Source: Chamaecyparis obtusa
Taxonomy: Eukaryota > Streptophyta > Pinopsida > Cupressales > Cupressaceae
NCBI GenBank assembly: GCA_027943335.1
Contig: BSBK01002161.1
Span: 813,001-877,000 of the forward strand
Length of the DNA stretch: 64,000 nucleotides
Reading direction: 5' to 3'
The notes under the pieces were generated by a model that worked only from the letters and a program-made list of their open reading frames with translations, ran no database searches and had not been told where the DNA came from. Both the position numbers and the translations under genes were made by a program. The first letter of the stretch is position 1, and every line of letters starts with the position of its first letter. This document shows positions 22,695 through 34,857 of this stretch, piece by piece.

Positions 22695-23975
22695 ATGTCA
22701 CAAGGTGGAGGTAACCAGGTCTCACAAGGTCACCAATCCAATCATGGTGGAGATCAAGCACCAACATCGTCAGAAGTTGAACAATTTCGTAATGATGACC
22801 TCTTTCACAAATTTATGAAACACTTCTTGAAAGAAGAGAAAGAGGCATATTTCCTACAGCTGGCTCAACAAGGAGCCAAACTTCCTTGAGACTATAATGT
22901 CAAAGACATCATCGCACAAGAGGAAGAAACTCCCATAATAGCTATGATGAAACAAATGCATGCCACGCAAATAAAACTTAATAAGCTGGAAAAGGAGAAA
23001 GAACCCAAAGAGTTCTCTATGGAAGCACTATGTCCATTTCCATTCGATAAGAACTTGTACATGCTGCCATTCCCAAAAAGAGTGGCGCTTCCTAAATATG
23101 ACAAATATGATGGAAATTATGATCCTCAAGATCATGTTAGAGAATTGTGTACCCTATCCATCAAGTTTATGCATGAACCAACCTACTTAATGTGTCTCTT
23201 CCCATGATCTTTGGGAGGGGCATCCATCAATTGGTTCTCTAAGATGCCTCTAACTATCAAAACCTTTGAGGAGTTAATCAAATTATTCTATCAAAAATAC
23301 TCCTACAATATCCAACATCTGGTCACCATGATCGACATCTAAAATCTGAAACAAAACTTAGGAGAACCCTTCTTGACCTTCCTCAAATGTTGGAGGAAGA
23401 AGTTTTCACTCTATGCTCGACCAATCCCAAAAAATGAGAAACTAGAGATTTTCATCAATAATCTGATTCTAGAAATCAATTACCATCTGCAAATACAAAA
23501 TCATACATCCTTTGAAAAAATAGTAGAAAATTAAATAAAGATTGAAAATTTTCTTGTTCAAAAGGGAGACATATCTCTTTATAAGGAAAACAAGTATGAT
23601 TCAGGATCTAGTTCCAACAACAATGATAAAGGCAAAATCTGGAACAAAAACAAAAACATTGTCATAGACAATGTTGTGGATCATATCAGTGATCCATCTA
23701 AGGCACCATCATTTAATCTCACCATTGGCACTCAAGCCATAAAAGCTTCAGAAATGAAGGCAACTGAATCTACTAAAAATTCAACTGGCTATAAACCATG
23801 GGTTACAAAACCAAAGCGTGAGTTCACTCCTCTGGGTGAGCCCTTGGAATCTACCATGAAAACTCTCTTGGAAAATGGTATCATCATGTTACCTAAGATC
23901 AACCCATATGACCCAAAAGTCAAACCTAAATGGTGGAAAGCAAGGGTCATAAAACAAATAACTGCATGCATCTAA
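22695..23975 (+). pseudogene. Element F gag
   Basis: The frame starts at MSQGGGNQVSQGHQ and stays in one phase to 23975, with stops near 22887, 23205, 23340 and 23532. It contains EPKEFSMEALCPFPFDKNLY, a YDGNYDPQDHVRELCTLSIKF capsid-type stretch, ASINWFSKMPLTIKTFEELIKLF and FLKCWRKKFS, the usual order of a gypsy gag core. A frame change near 23945 falls at a worn zinc-knuckle-like segment (GHKTNNC). The product would be the particle-forming protein. The segment around EPKEFSMEALCPFPF is shared almost exactly with the start of the 744-codon frame in element C, which places the two elements in one family. Confidence 0.85.
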
Positions 23976-26473
23976 AACATCTCATTATAGACAAAATTAA
24001 CATTGGAGAAATTATGATTGATAACCATAAATCCAATAATGATCATGCGGCATTCACAGAACCCTTTCCAAATCATAACCAAGGAGATTTGTCTTCTAAA
24101 CCTAATATGGGTGCCAAAGTCAATTACACTTACTCTGGTAACAATGATGTCATCAATATGGTAGAACCATGCCTATTTGAACATTATGATGTCATCACTA
24201 TTGTCAAAAGGGACAAAGATAACAAGATAGCTAATGCAGTTACTTGATCTCAAGCTCAGGCAACTCTTCGAGGACAAAACTCGGGTTCATCAAATGCCCT
24301 GAAGGTCCCATTTAATCTTGCATCAGCATCTAAACAAAGGACTACTTCCAAATCTTCCAATTCTAAAGAGTCCAAAGAGATATCATATAGTATCATCCAA
24401 CAACTACAATACACTAATGCTAAAATCTCCATATTCAAGTTGCTTCGCATCTCTCCATCTCATCGTGCAATTCTAGACAAAGCTCTATTTGGCTCTAATG
24501 TTCCTAAAGATCTTTATCTTGACATATTCCAAACAATGGTGAGTCACCTGACATCCCCTTAGTACATATCCTTTTTAGAGGAAGATGATCCACATAACCA
24601 GCCCCTGCATATTGAAGTCTTAATCTAAAACAGTCATGTCAAACATGTGTTGATAGATGGAGGCGCAGGTCTAAATATTTGTTCTTACAAATTGGTTACA
24701 CAACTGGGATTATCAGAAGATGCTATTGATCCTAAAAATAAGATAACCATAAAAGCATATGACGAACAAGAAATAAATTCCAAAGGAGTCATTGTGCTAC
24801 CTATCAGAACAAGACCTGTCATCAAAGATATCACATGTCAAGTGCTAGATCTTCCCTTGGCCTATAACATTCTTCTAGAAAGGCCATGGATACATGAGAT
24901 GCAAGATATTCCATCAACATATCATCAATATCTCAAATTTCCCTATGATGGAGTAGAGGTCACTATACCGACAGACACATCAGCATTTTGCAACACTTTG
25001 AAAGAAAGTGTAGATAAACTTGTTCCCCTTAACAGAGAGTCTTCTACCAAAGAAATAGAGATATCATCTATATCTAAAATAGAAGACTTATCACAAGGGG
25101 TCAAGATCAAATACACAAGCATGGGTGAATACACAATGGAACCAGTCCTATCCCTAACATATCTCCCACTTTCAGCTAAATCTTATCGACAACCTTCAGA
25201 AAAGGTGAAGCCGACAGCTATAGAATCTCGGGTCATATTTAATGGGAGTTTTGTCACAGAGGAAGTATCCAAGAAAGAATCACATGAGGAAGAGACTATA
25301 CTATCCTGGTTATATAATGATGAATCTCAATCACAGACAGTTCAAAAATGTGACACTAAAACACCTAAGATTCTGACAAAATCGTATGGATCGGGTCACA
25401 AGCTAATGTCTAAAATGGGATATACATGAAAAGGACCTCTAGGAATAAGGGTAAAAGGAATCATTAGACCCATTGAATAGTGTGGGAGAACAACCAAGGA
25501 TACTACAGGCATAGTTTATCATAAGAAACCTTTCCATCTCGGTGGGAGCTCTACACATGTCCTAGAAAAAATAGAACTAGATACTCAACAAAAGGAAGAA
25601 ACACAACACTCAGATAGTGATGATTCAAATAAAACTAATGTTTTTCCTTATGAACGTATACCTCAACATATTCTAGACCTTCTTGAAGATGAGAAGAAAC
25701 CTAAAGAAATAATCAACATGATAGATACACAAGAACCTACTATTGAACAACAGACAGTCGCAACACAAGAACTAGCTGATAATGAGAACAAGCAAGAGGA
25801 AGAAGGTAAAACTATCACAATAGCTGAGCATTTGGGACACAATGGTAATTCTAAGATAGACTCCCATGATTATGAATTTTTCTCAAATTATAAAGGTAAC
25901 CCTTCTTGGGGAATCTGTCCTAATTTTACACATGTTCTTCACTTTCCCAAGGATCCAGATGATGAATCAAATGACTATGAATGGGGAGTCATTTTAGAAC
26001 CAAAGGAAGAGGACATTATCACTCATAAACACATTGATTTCATTCACCAATACATACCTACATCCTAAATAATTCTAGAAAAAAATGATAGACCTCGTGA
26101 GTCTGACTCACTTATCACTAATGCAGGATCCAACAATGATGTTGAGATGCTTGATGAACTAAATATTCTGAGTAGTAATAGCATCCTTGAGTTTGAGAGT
26201 CAAATCAAAGCTAATGATGACAACACTATGTGCATAAACATCGTTACTCAATCCTTCCCCATACTTACTATCAAACATCCTGAGCTTATTGACCAAACAT
26301 CCACTGATCCAAGCCAAGACATCCATACCTTCCAAATAGACTATGCTCTTGCATGCTACCTACACATAGTAGAACCCATGATAACTTCCATCAATGAACC
26401 TAGTGTAAACATGACAGAGTCGGATATTAAATATCTTAGTCAGAAGAATAAAAACAAAAAGAAAGAGTCATGA
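23930..26473 (+). pseudogene. Element F aspartic protease region and linker
   Basis: A second phase carries the gag-pro junction and protease. The active-site-like motif is LIDGGAGLNICSY (about 24644-24685), followed by DLPLAYNILLERPWIHEM. That is the retropepsin pattern, but with DGG where most families have D(T/S)G; this variant is familiar to me from Tat-type elements. A long acidic linker follows (25718-26473). A frame change near 26473 leads to reverse transcriptase. Stop codons at 24247, 24560, 24627 and 25427, among others, rule out a product. Confidence 0.82.
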
Positions 26474-26489
26474 GGGTGAAAACCACTAT

Positions 26490-27034
26490 GTGGAAGTCTC
26501 AGAACCTAAAATAGTAAAAACAAAAGATGTATCCGAAGATGAAAACCTCTCTAAGGTGCCTAAAGATGAGATATGTGATGTCCTTATGAGTCATTTACAG
26601 GAAAAGTCTCCAATATTGATAGAACCAACTCAGTCTATCAATTTGGGCACAACAGAAGAACAACAGTTGATTCATGTAGCACAATCTCTATCAGAAGAGA
26701 AAAAACAAGCATTTACAAAATTCTTAACAGAGAAGAAGATCAAATTTGCATGGAAATATTCATATATGCCTAGGTTAGATCTTGATCTCATCATGCATCA
26801 TCTCTCTATCACTCTAGGAGTCAAACCAATCAAGAAAAAGTTGCAAAAAATGCATCCTCATCTGGCACTCCTTGTCAAAGTTGAACTAGAGAAATTGCTA
26901 AAAGCCAGATTTATCCGAGTTATAGATAATGTTGAATGGATCTCAAACATAGTTCTAGTATCAAAACCAAAAAAATCAATCAGAGTATGTACAGACTTTA
27001 TAGATGTAATTAAAGAATTACCTAAAGATGATTT
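26490..27034 (+). pseudogene. Element F reverse transcriptase, N-terminal part
   Basis: It holds EEKKQAFTKFLTEKKIKFAW and MPRLDLDLIMHHLSI, then VKPIKKKLQKMHP. The reverse transcriptase start follows: ELEKLLKARFIRVIDNVEWISNIVLVSKP and RVCTDFIDVIKELPKDDF. The frame breaks exactly at GATTT, where element B is inserted, and resumes at 46598 with LLPNIHTIVDMTAGFK. Sequence around the KDDF motif therefore straddles a 19.6-kb insertion. Confidence 0.9.
27030..27034. other. Target-site duplication of element B, left copy
   Basis: GATTT lies left of element B and TATTT lies right of it (46598-46602), agreeing at 4 of 5 bases. Removing B and one copy restores the reverse transcriptase codons. Confidence 0.85.
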
Positions 27035-28019
27035 TGTTAGAAATAGGAAATACTGAGAGGGGGGGGGTGAATCATTATTTCACAAACCTTTACTTTTTCC
27101 CACTTATGGATATAATAGATTACTTTAAAGCATAAGAAACTAAATAGCATACAATGTAAAGAACTCATAACACATGATATGTTCTCAATGAAACCCTAGC
27201 CAAGGGAAAACCCTAGTGGGGATGGTACCCACAAAGATCCACTAATCAAAATATATCCAGTTAAGGATGTTGACCCCGTTAGGAGCTTGTTACAATCATA
27301 TAGTGTATCAGTCCTGGTTAAGGTACTATAGGCCTTGTTAGAAGCCTCAACCCTGTTAGGAGTTGTAGATACAAAACCTAATTACCAGATGAGCTCACTA
27401 CCCAAACAAGTAATACAAATGTTTACTAATTACAATATGGTACTGCTTACAACTTCGCATCAACAACTTTTGCTGCTATCACAATATACAACAATCACAA
27501 GTTACATACTACAAGTTACATTTCAAGTATGTTCGGTACATCTTTATTTATACAAGATACAACCATAACATCTTTCTCTTTTCAGCTTGCATATCTTTAT
27601 CCAAGAGTAAACATCTAGGATGTCATCTCTTTATAATATAAAGTCATTATTTTGACAAGAAAAATAATCCCTTAATTCATTTACTAGTTCTATCTTCAAA
27701 ACTACTTTGTCAGTTGTACTCTTTCATCGGTAAAACAATCATAACTTTGTCCATACTATCCATACTCTTTTGCACACTAAGATGGAGTATCCTTAGACAC
27801 CATAGAGTCTATGTTCAACTGCGCAAACTCTGATCATGCTCCAGTGAACATTGCCAAAACAAACTGTATCGGGTGCTCTATAAAAAACACTGTTTCATAC
27901 TTAGACAATTTTAGTCTGCAATCTTCCATACTTACTTTCCATCTTATGGGATCTTCATAGGGAACATATGTTTCCATAATGACAACATCTATGTACATAC
28001 CTTAGCCAAATTTACAACA
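27035..28019 (-). repeat. Element B 3' LTR
   Basis: On the plus strand it begins TGTTAGAAATAG, has a G-tract at about 27057-27066 and ends TTTACAACA. It matches the copy at 45596-46597 and the solo LTR at 34909-35924. It includes CCTTGTTAGAAGCC/CCCTGTTAGGAG repeats and an AAAACCCTAGTGGGGATGG block. Confidence 0.92.
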
Positions 28020-28033
28020 ATCTCCCCCTTTGT
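28020..28033 (-). promoter_or_regulatory. Element B polypurine tract
   Basis: The minus strand reads CAAAGGGGGAGAT immediately before the 3' LTR. Confidence 0.8.
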
Positions 28034-28321
28034 CATTGGTGGCAACATATGAGAAAATTGGCAAAGTGTACAACTCAAAATCTCAAAATTTGTATAAAAA
28101 TTATGCCCATAGTATAAAATAAGTATACTATCCTTATATCTCCTCAAAATATACACATAATCTATAACACTTCATAATACTCCATAGAAATCCCCCTATG
28201 AGTATCCTCCCTTATCATATATAGACAATTTTCTAAGTATCTCTCCCCCTTTGACAACAATGACAAAATAAAGGGTGGAAAGGGATATACAAAATTGTGT
28301 CAAAACTTTTACCTTACTGTC

Positions 28322-28440
28322 CTATTGCAAAGCCCGTAGGCTAGCAACACAATCTGCAAAATCTATCTTCCAAGTCTCAAAATCTTTCTCCCATGCCTTC
28401 TTTATTGATTTTTCTACATTGAGTAAAGTACTCAATCCGT
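28322..28440 (-). pseudogene. Element B second frame, C-terminal end (beyond the element C insertion)
   Basis: These are the last residues of the long minus-strand frame that lies mainly at 40805-43804. Across the insertion, with one copy of the target duplication removed, the reading continues in phase as LSTLLNVEKSIKKAWEKDFE and finishes KIDFADCVASLRALQ at a stop whose codon is 28322-28324. Continuity over a 12-kb insertion is good evidence that this was one protein. Confidence 0.85.
28436..28440. other. Target-site duplication of element C, left copy
   Basis: TCCGT here and TCTGT at 40805-40809 flank element C, with one mismatch (C/T). Confidence 0.85.
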
Positions 28441-29745
28441 TGTAATACCCCAAAAATGGGCTATATGTTCATTAACCTCCTACATCCTCAAATCGAACGA
28501 AATTGACATAAAAGTCCTAATCAAAGGCACATCGACACATCATCAAATCCTAATTGATTATCTCAAATTCTGCATCGGGGAATATTCCTAGTAATATTCC
28601 TAATTTATCCTAATTATCTTTAATTTAATGCTTATTTGCGATAAATCTTATTTATCCTAAAGTTGATTAATTGAATATGATGAATATTTAATTAATTGAT
28701 TTAATCTTGCCACTTGATTATTAAGTTGAATTTAATTATATTTATTCCTAAGTATTATTATTTAAATTTGACAATAAATCAAAATTCCTATTATTAATTG
28801 ATTAAATTCTTATTTAATTAATTAAAGCAAGTTGTCATATTTAATGATATTATTTTTGAATAAAATTTTGATTAAATGATTGATTAACCCATAAATCAAT
28901 TATTTTATTTTCAAAAATCAATTAGGTTGAGAATAAATCACTTTATTTATTTATTAATTCATAATTATCCATGTGCACAATCAAAGAGTAGTTAAACTCC
29001 AAATCAGAAAATCAATGCAAGTTATTGACTTTTTGGAACTCAACATTATTTTTGAGTTTTAAAGTTGATATAAAATTCTAATTTGAGTTAAAAAGTTGTT
29101 TTTGCATGATTTGCATGTTTTTGTGAATTAAATTATCTTTATTATCAGATAACTCAAAAATCAAGCTAAGTTAATCTGAGTGATTTATGGCTTTCTTCCA
29201 TGCACCTCCAAAGCCCTGGATTTCTATAAATTAAGGCTTCAGCTCATCCCAAATCATCTCATAATTTTGCGAGCTTACTTTGTCAAATCATCTACGAATT
29301 GCACAACTATTTTGAAGAATTGAAATTTGGAGAATCAAAGCTTATTGCGAATCAAGGCTATTGTGAGATCAATCTTGTTTTTACATTCATTTTAGCTTCA
29401 TATTGCATATTATTGTTAGATCATTTAGCATATCATAGCATATCAGTTTTTACATATCATAGATTCATATCAAGTTTTTATCATTCTTATTGCATCTAAA
29501 ATATAAAAAAAATATAGATTAATTGCATTCATATTCTATATCCATCTTTTACATTCAAATCCTTCATTTAGGTGTCATCTAGCTCACTGATCTCGATAGC
29601 AATTTGAGAACATCAATCTCGCACCTATTAGAAGGCAGTAGATTGCTTGGTTAGATTAGATTTTAATTTTGAATGATTTTTGCTAACCTCTAATGTTTTA
29701 CTGAAGTGTTGTGTCTACAGATCAGGTACAATTTTCACACACACA
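28441..29745 (+). repeat. Element C 5' LTR
   Basis: It begins TGTAATACCCCAAAAATGGG and ends CACACACACA. It is very AT-rich in the middle. It is nearly identical to the 3' LTR, including a 66-codon open frame that also appears there and is not a gene. Confidence 0.92.
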
Positions 29746-32480
29746 TTTCTAGTGCCCACCGTGGGGCAACCCACCTTTACATGCTAGTTTTGATTTTTTT
29801 GGGGAGCTAAAACCCTAAACTTTCAAAGATTTAATTGTATCTCCCAAACGGCTAGGATTTTTTCTTTGAATTTTATTTTTTAGATTGGGAACATATCAAG
29901 GAAGCTATAGTAAAAAATTTAGAATTTTATGAGATGCATTGAATTTTTAATAATTTTTTCTTAAAATTATGGAAAAAATCAATATCTGACACAAATCAGC
30001 ATATTTTTCAAAAAAAATTATATTTTCAAAAAGCTATTTAAATTATACAGGGGGTCCATTCTTTGTATTTTAAATTTGGATGCAATATAATAGCTCAAAT
30101 AGTCAATTTACAAAAACTAGTATGTTTTGATAAAATGGGTCTCTAGGGCACAAATGAAGAGATTTTTCTAAAATTTTTACATTTTTTAAAAGCTCTCTAT
30201 TTTTTAGCAAGGGTCTATATTTTGAATTTCTATTTTTGTAGCCAAAATAATTTTTAAAAAATCAGATCTTGTTGACTAGGTCAAATGCAGCAAAAAAAAT
30301 AAAGTTTTGTGATGGGTATGCACTTATTTTTTTTACATGGTTCAATGAATGATATAAGTTGTCATTTAGGTTAATTGTTAGTTATTATTATTGATAATAA
30401 TTTATTTTTAGAGCTAACCCTATGGTTTTCATAAGTTGAATATATGTTGCATATCTTGTTTGCTTATTTTCTTGTTGGAGAGTTTGTCACTTGTTTGCAT
30501 GGAAAAACTCAACAAAAATTGCTAAAAATCAGGTAAAATATACTAAGCACATTGCAAGGATCCTAGGTATTCTCCTTCATCTAATAAAATTTTGATATGG
30601 ACTTAAAATAAATCTCTTATGTGTCTGGCTTGTGTGCATCTTTTCATGCTTTTGTCTATTTGTACACACTTGCATAATTGATACTAGGTTGTGACCCCTT
30701 AAGGATTCATTAAGTAGTCTTAGATACTTGTGATTAATCTTGATTGCTATCTTGGGTTACTGGACTCACTAATCCATCGACCCCTTGTTCCACCCCATGG
30801 TTGCAAGGTCAGCACCACATTAAAGGGGAGGGGTCAACAGGACAGAAGCATTAAGTGTTCCACTTGGCAACCCATTTATGCTTTTAGGAACTCACTTGTT
30901 TTCTAAGTTGGGGACTCATTTTCAGCTTGGGTGAGGTGTTAAGTGTTCCACCTTGTGGACTCATCTCATATTCTCTTTAAGCGTTAAGTGTTCCTCTTTC
31001 TGCTTTTTGGGTACTTTTGGTAGATTTGCTTTTTGGAAACATACATCTGTACTCACATAGTAATTAGGCCCTATGAACACTATTCGTGATTCTTGAGAGA
31101 TTGGATTCCCAGCGAAATCCTTCTTGACGATAGAATCCTTATAGGTAGGGAGGATACTTAGTGCATTTCACATTCAACTTGGTTACTGCATCTTCTCTTA
31201 TTGATCGATACATTCTCTCCCAGGAGAGGTTGATAGATCATGTGGGGTTGACATCACGAGATTTAGTGAATCAAAATTGGTTAGTGTGCCTTCTCTTATT
31301 GATTGATACATTCTCTCTTTGGAGAGGTTGATAGATCATGTAGAGTTGACATCATAGACCTTGGTGAAGAAAAACTTTATCTTAGCGTGTCGGATTTATC
31401 TATCTACTTTGTTTGGGTTAAAAGTGAAAAGGTGTCAAAAACCTTGAATCTGGAGCCAAGTCCCCTTGTGGTATACTATTGTGAGTCATCTTTAGAGAGG
31501 GTTAACTATAGTAGACAATCCCTTCATAGGGTAAACTGCGTTGATGGAACCTCAAGCGGTAATAGCCATTTTCATCATGGTAGTGACAGCCGCTATATAA
31601 ATGTCCTTGTGGAAGAAATCTTTACACGATATGGTTCATTGTGGGTTGTCAGATCTCCCTAGTAGCTCCTGAAGATTAAGTTCTCGGACTGTGTCAAAAC
31701 CTTGGTGCACCAGGATTGGAGTTCACCCCTTTGGATCATAAAAGTTACAGAGTCAAACCATTACTAAAAACCCTAGTGAGGCCAAATTTTCATTTTCTAG
31801 GGTATATGTGCGTTATTGCAAATCATTTTTGGAACATACACAATTAGCGCTTCAGAGGATTAGAATGAATAAAATCACTTGATTGTTCATGCACAAGGTT
31901 TCTTTTACCCTTGTTCATTGTTTTCAGACATGCTTGAAATCACTAGCTTACTATTTTGCATGCTTGTTTATCTATCTGGTTATTGAAAATGAACAAATTT
32001 GTTACAATCCTCAAATCTGGATAGTACAATTTGCAAACAATCCGAATCTGAAAACTTAAAATTTGCAAAATCTGAAGTAAAATTCTTTTCTGGAGTCAAA
32101 ATTCATCTCAGGATGTCAGAAAGTCATACGAGTTTTCTCAACTATCATTTCATTGCTACCCAACTATCGTATGGTAACCAACCCAGTGTTGTACGAGTTT
32201 TGATGCCAGAAAATTTCAAAAGTTAAAATCCTGCTTGCAATTGTTGTATGAGTTTTTCAACTGTCATTTCATTGCCTACCCACTATCGTATGAGTCTACA
32301 GAGTGTCATTTGGGAAAAAATTTTAAAGTTGTCAGAATTGTCAGATATTTAGCTTTTTCAACCTATTTCTAGAATTTGTCAATCAGATCACTGTGTCAGG
32401 AATAGAGCAATAGCTATTGAGAATCAGTACACATGTCTCAAAGAATCAGTACACATGAGGAAGAAACTCTAATCACCACT
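29746..32480 (+). promoter_or_regulatory. Element C leader with repeated hairpins and GTCRTAYGAG motifs
   Basis: It starts TTTCTAGTGCCCACCGTGGGG, the probable primer-binding zone. No gene is recognisable. It includes a 98-bp-period duplication at 31192-31375 and a GTCATACGAG-type motif cluster at 32110-32330. The 119-codon open frame at 31303-31662 overlaps the duplication and has no recognisable domain. Confidence 0.6.
31192..31375. repeat. Direct repeat (period 98 bp) with a hairpin in each unit
   Basis: CTTCTCTTATTGAT starts at 31192 and again at 31290. Each unit contains CTCTCC/GGAGAG (or CTCTC/GAGAG) arms around a short loop, inside TGATC/GATCA-type outer arms, followed by GTTGACATCA. 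Confidence 0.8.
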
Positions 32481-32492
32481 ATGATGAAATAG

Positions 32493-34727
32493 ATGCATGC
32501 TATGGAAGTTGAGCTTAACAATCTTAAGAAAGAAAAGGAACCTAAAGAGTTCTCCATGGAAGCGTTATGCCCTTTTCCATTTGATAAAGACTTGTACATG
32601 TCACCATGCCCCCAAACAAAATTTGAGCAATGTGATAATCCTTATGATACCTCTTCCATGAAGAGTGACACATCCATCCTTGGAGACTATGATGACTATG
32701 ATGATGGACAATATAATGATACATATGACACCTCTGTTCCTAAGAGTCCTCCTCGTCGTGTGTTCCTCCTTACTAGAAATGGGATGCCACATTGGATAGA
32801 TCATGATGGTGATCCATATGATTCTGATTTTGAAAAAGACTTTGATGATTTTTGTGAACAATACCTTGATTATGATCCATCTACTACTGCTGAGGACTAT
32901 AAAATGCATCGTGCTAGCTTGAAGCATCAATATTATAAGAATCTTTCCTCTAAGAACTCTCAGGCTGAAAATAAAGATTACACTCTCAAGCAAGATCATT
33001 TTAATGTTGGACCTTTATCTTGTAATGGTTCCCTTCCATCCCCTACTTCCTCCAATACCCATACATTTCCTAAAGCTTCTGAGTTTTTCAAATCTTTCAC
33101 AAAACCTTCATCTGACACAAGCCCTGATACTTTTCATACGGTTCCCTATAGTTATCCTTCGGGGCTACCTCTTAAAAAAACTCAAGCTAACCTTCACCTG
33201 GCTATAAATACTTTCAATAATGCTAAACCTAAAGAACCTATGCCTTCATATGCTACAATGCCTACTTCAGCTAGTCCTCCACCATCTCTTCCAAAGTCAT
33301 ACATACAATCCCAACATGCTTCCTTGTCCTTAGAAGTAGCTTCATGTCAAGAGGACTCTAAAAATGATGAAGAAAAGAACATAAAGAAAGATCAAGATCA
33401 AAAACCCTCCATGTTGTCCACTCCTTTTCACAATGTCTCTTATCCACCTCAGGGTTCTTTTTATCCTGCACACCCTTTTTTGTGCATTTCACCATGTCTT
33501 AAGTCTTCTCCTAAGCAAGATCAAGCTCCTACTTACATTGTTGGGCTTATTCACAATCAAAATAACCTTACCACACTTGTGCTTTCCAAAGATGATACTT
33601 CCATTAAGGTTGGTAAAAATGGTGTTGTTAATTCTAATGTTAAGCCTATTGAAAATCAAGAGAAAAATTATGTGCTTGTGCTATCCAAAGATCCTTGTCA
33701 AGATCAAAGTCTTCCATCTTCTTATTCTACCACTCCATGTTCGCTTCCACTTTCTACTCTTCCTAAGTCTTTGCAAGTTTTGAACAATCCTATCAAAGAA
33801 GGTGCAAATATTCAAGATGTCCAAGATTCTATTGAAAATCCTAATGCTCCCTCTAAAGATGCTGATATCCTTGGTTGTCATATAGATGTTGATGAACTTA
33901 TTGATTATCCTTTTGCGTCTTCCACTTCCATCCTTGGACCTCTTCCACCACTACTAAAGGCTTCACATCTGCCTTCCATCTTGGGTCCTTATGTCCCTTC
34001 ACTTTCCCCTCCTAACTCTCATAATTCACCATCCATCTTGGGTCCTTACATCCCTCCATCTCCCATATTTTCTCAAGATCAACATAGATGCACACCCTTG
34101 AATCCTTTTCATCCACCCACCCATCTAAACCAGTCATATCCTCCTTCTTCTTCCACAAGTCCCAAGTCTATTGGAATCAACTTGAATGTTCAATATAAGA
34201 AAAAGAAGCAATATAAGAATCCATCAAAAAAAGAAGATCACCATGTTTTCTCTAATCGACATGGAAGCATAAAGTCAAAAGAGATATCTAAGAAAAAAAC
34301 TACAAGACAAGTATGGGTTCCAAAATCCATCATTAAAGATATTCTCTCTAGATCATCAAAAAAAAATGAAAAGCCTACGACTATATGGATTTCAAAGTCT
34401 CTCTTGAAAGAGTCTAATTTTGAGCAAAAAGTAAAGTTGACATTCAAGCTTCGAAAAACTTCCACCTCATCTTCTTCCAAAAATATTCTTCCATTCCATG
34501 CGCCTAAACCACAACCTTTGCTATCCATTCACCATATTCCTTCATGTATTCCTTCATTCATTATTCCTCCATCCTCTCACCACTCTTCAAGGTATGTGTT
34601 GATGTTGAGCTTGCCTTCCTTTCCATCTACCCTTTCACAATCCTTCCATGCATTATCCTTCTACCTTCTATCATTTTTCCTCATTTGCCTATTCCTCCTA
34701 TCTTCCAACCTCGCTCACTTTACATAA
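32493..34727 (+). CDS. Uninterrupted 744-codon frame: short gag start fused to an unknown Pro/Ser-rich protein
   Basis: I do not recognise the protein. Residues 1-40 (HAMEVELNNLKKEKEPKEFS to FPFDKDLYMSPCP) match element F gag; upstream, KQM has become K-stop-M. From about residue 41 the sequence is unrelated. It has an acidic Tyr/Asp stretch (GDYDDYDDG, residues 62-80) and long Pro/Ser-rich regions. SILGP-type motifs are repeated (SILGPLPP, SILGPYVP, SILGPYIP), then a Lys-rich block with the paired motifs VWVPKSIIKDIL and IWISKSLLKES. A hydrophobic C-terminus (SFYLLSFFLICLFLLSS) could be a membrane segment. It is the only long frame in the window without a stop. Part of that may be composition, since pyrimidine-rich strands seldom form stops. 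It may not be expressed. Confidence 0.6.
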   Translation: MHAMEVELNNLKKEKEPKEFSMEALCPFPFDKDLYMSPCPQTKFEQCDNPYDTSSMKSDTSILGDYDDYDDGQYNDTYDTSVPKSPPRRVFLLTRNGMPHWIDHDGDPYDSDFEKDFDDFCEQYLDYDPSTTAEDYKMHRASLKHQYYKNLSSKNSQAENKDYTLKQDHFNVGPLSCNGSLPSPTSSNTHTFPKASEFFKSFTKPSSDTSPDTFHTVPYSYPSGLPLKKTQANLHLAINTFNNAKPKEPMPSYATMPTSASPPPSLPKSYIQSQHASLSLEVASCQEDSKNDEEKNIKKDQDQKPSMLSTPFHNVSYPPQGSFYPAHPFLCISPCLKSSPKQDQAPTYIVGLIHNQNNLTTLVLSKDDTSIKVGKNGVVNSNVKPIENQEKNYVLVLSKDPCQDQSLPSSYSTTPCSLPLSTLPKSLQVLNNPIKEGANIQDVQDSIENPNAPSKDADILGCHIDVDELIDYPFASSTSILGPLPPLLKASHLPSILGPYVPSLSPPNSHNSPSILGPYIPPSPIFSQDQHRCTPLNPFHPPTHLNQSYPPSSSTSPKSIGINLNVQYKKKKQYKNPSKKEDHHVFSNRHGSIKSKEISKKKTTRQVWVPKSIIKDILSRSSKKNEKPTTIWISKSLLKESNFEQKVKLTFKLRKTSTSSSSKNILPFHAPKPQPLLSIHHIPSCIPSFIIPPSSHHSSRYVLMLSLPSFPSTLSQSFHALSFYLLSFFLICLFLLSSNLAHFT

Positions 34728-34857
34728 AACCTTATCCTCCATTTTTCTCTTCCATCTCCCTTTTCCTATCAGTATCTTTGAGCATATCATTTTGATTCTT
34801 TGGCATATCATGGTTTATCCTTTCAAGGAGCATTATCTAAAAGGCTTGCCTTCTTCC

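Noticed and set aside
29299..29499. 66-codon frame present in both element C LTRs
   Set aside because: The two LTRs are nearly identical by origin, so conservation of this short frame is not evidence of coding.
32542..34528. Minus-strand and alternate-frame ORFs over the 744-codon frame
   Set aside because: The longest frame has gag homology at its start. The others are shorter and have none, so they are shadows.
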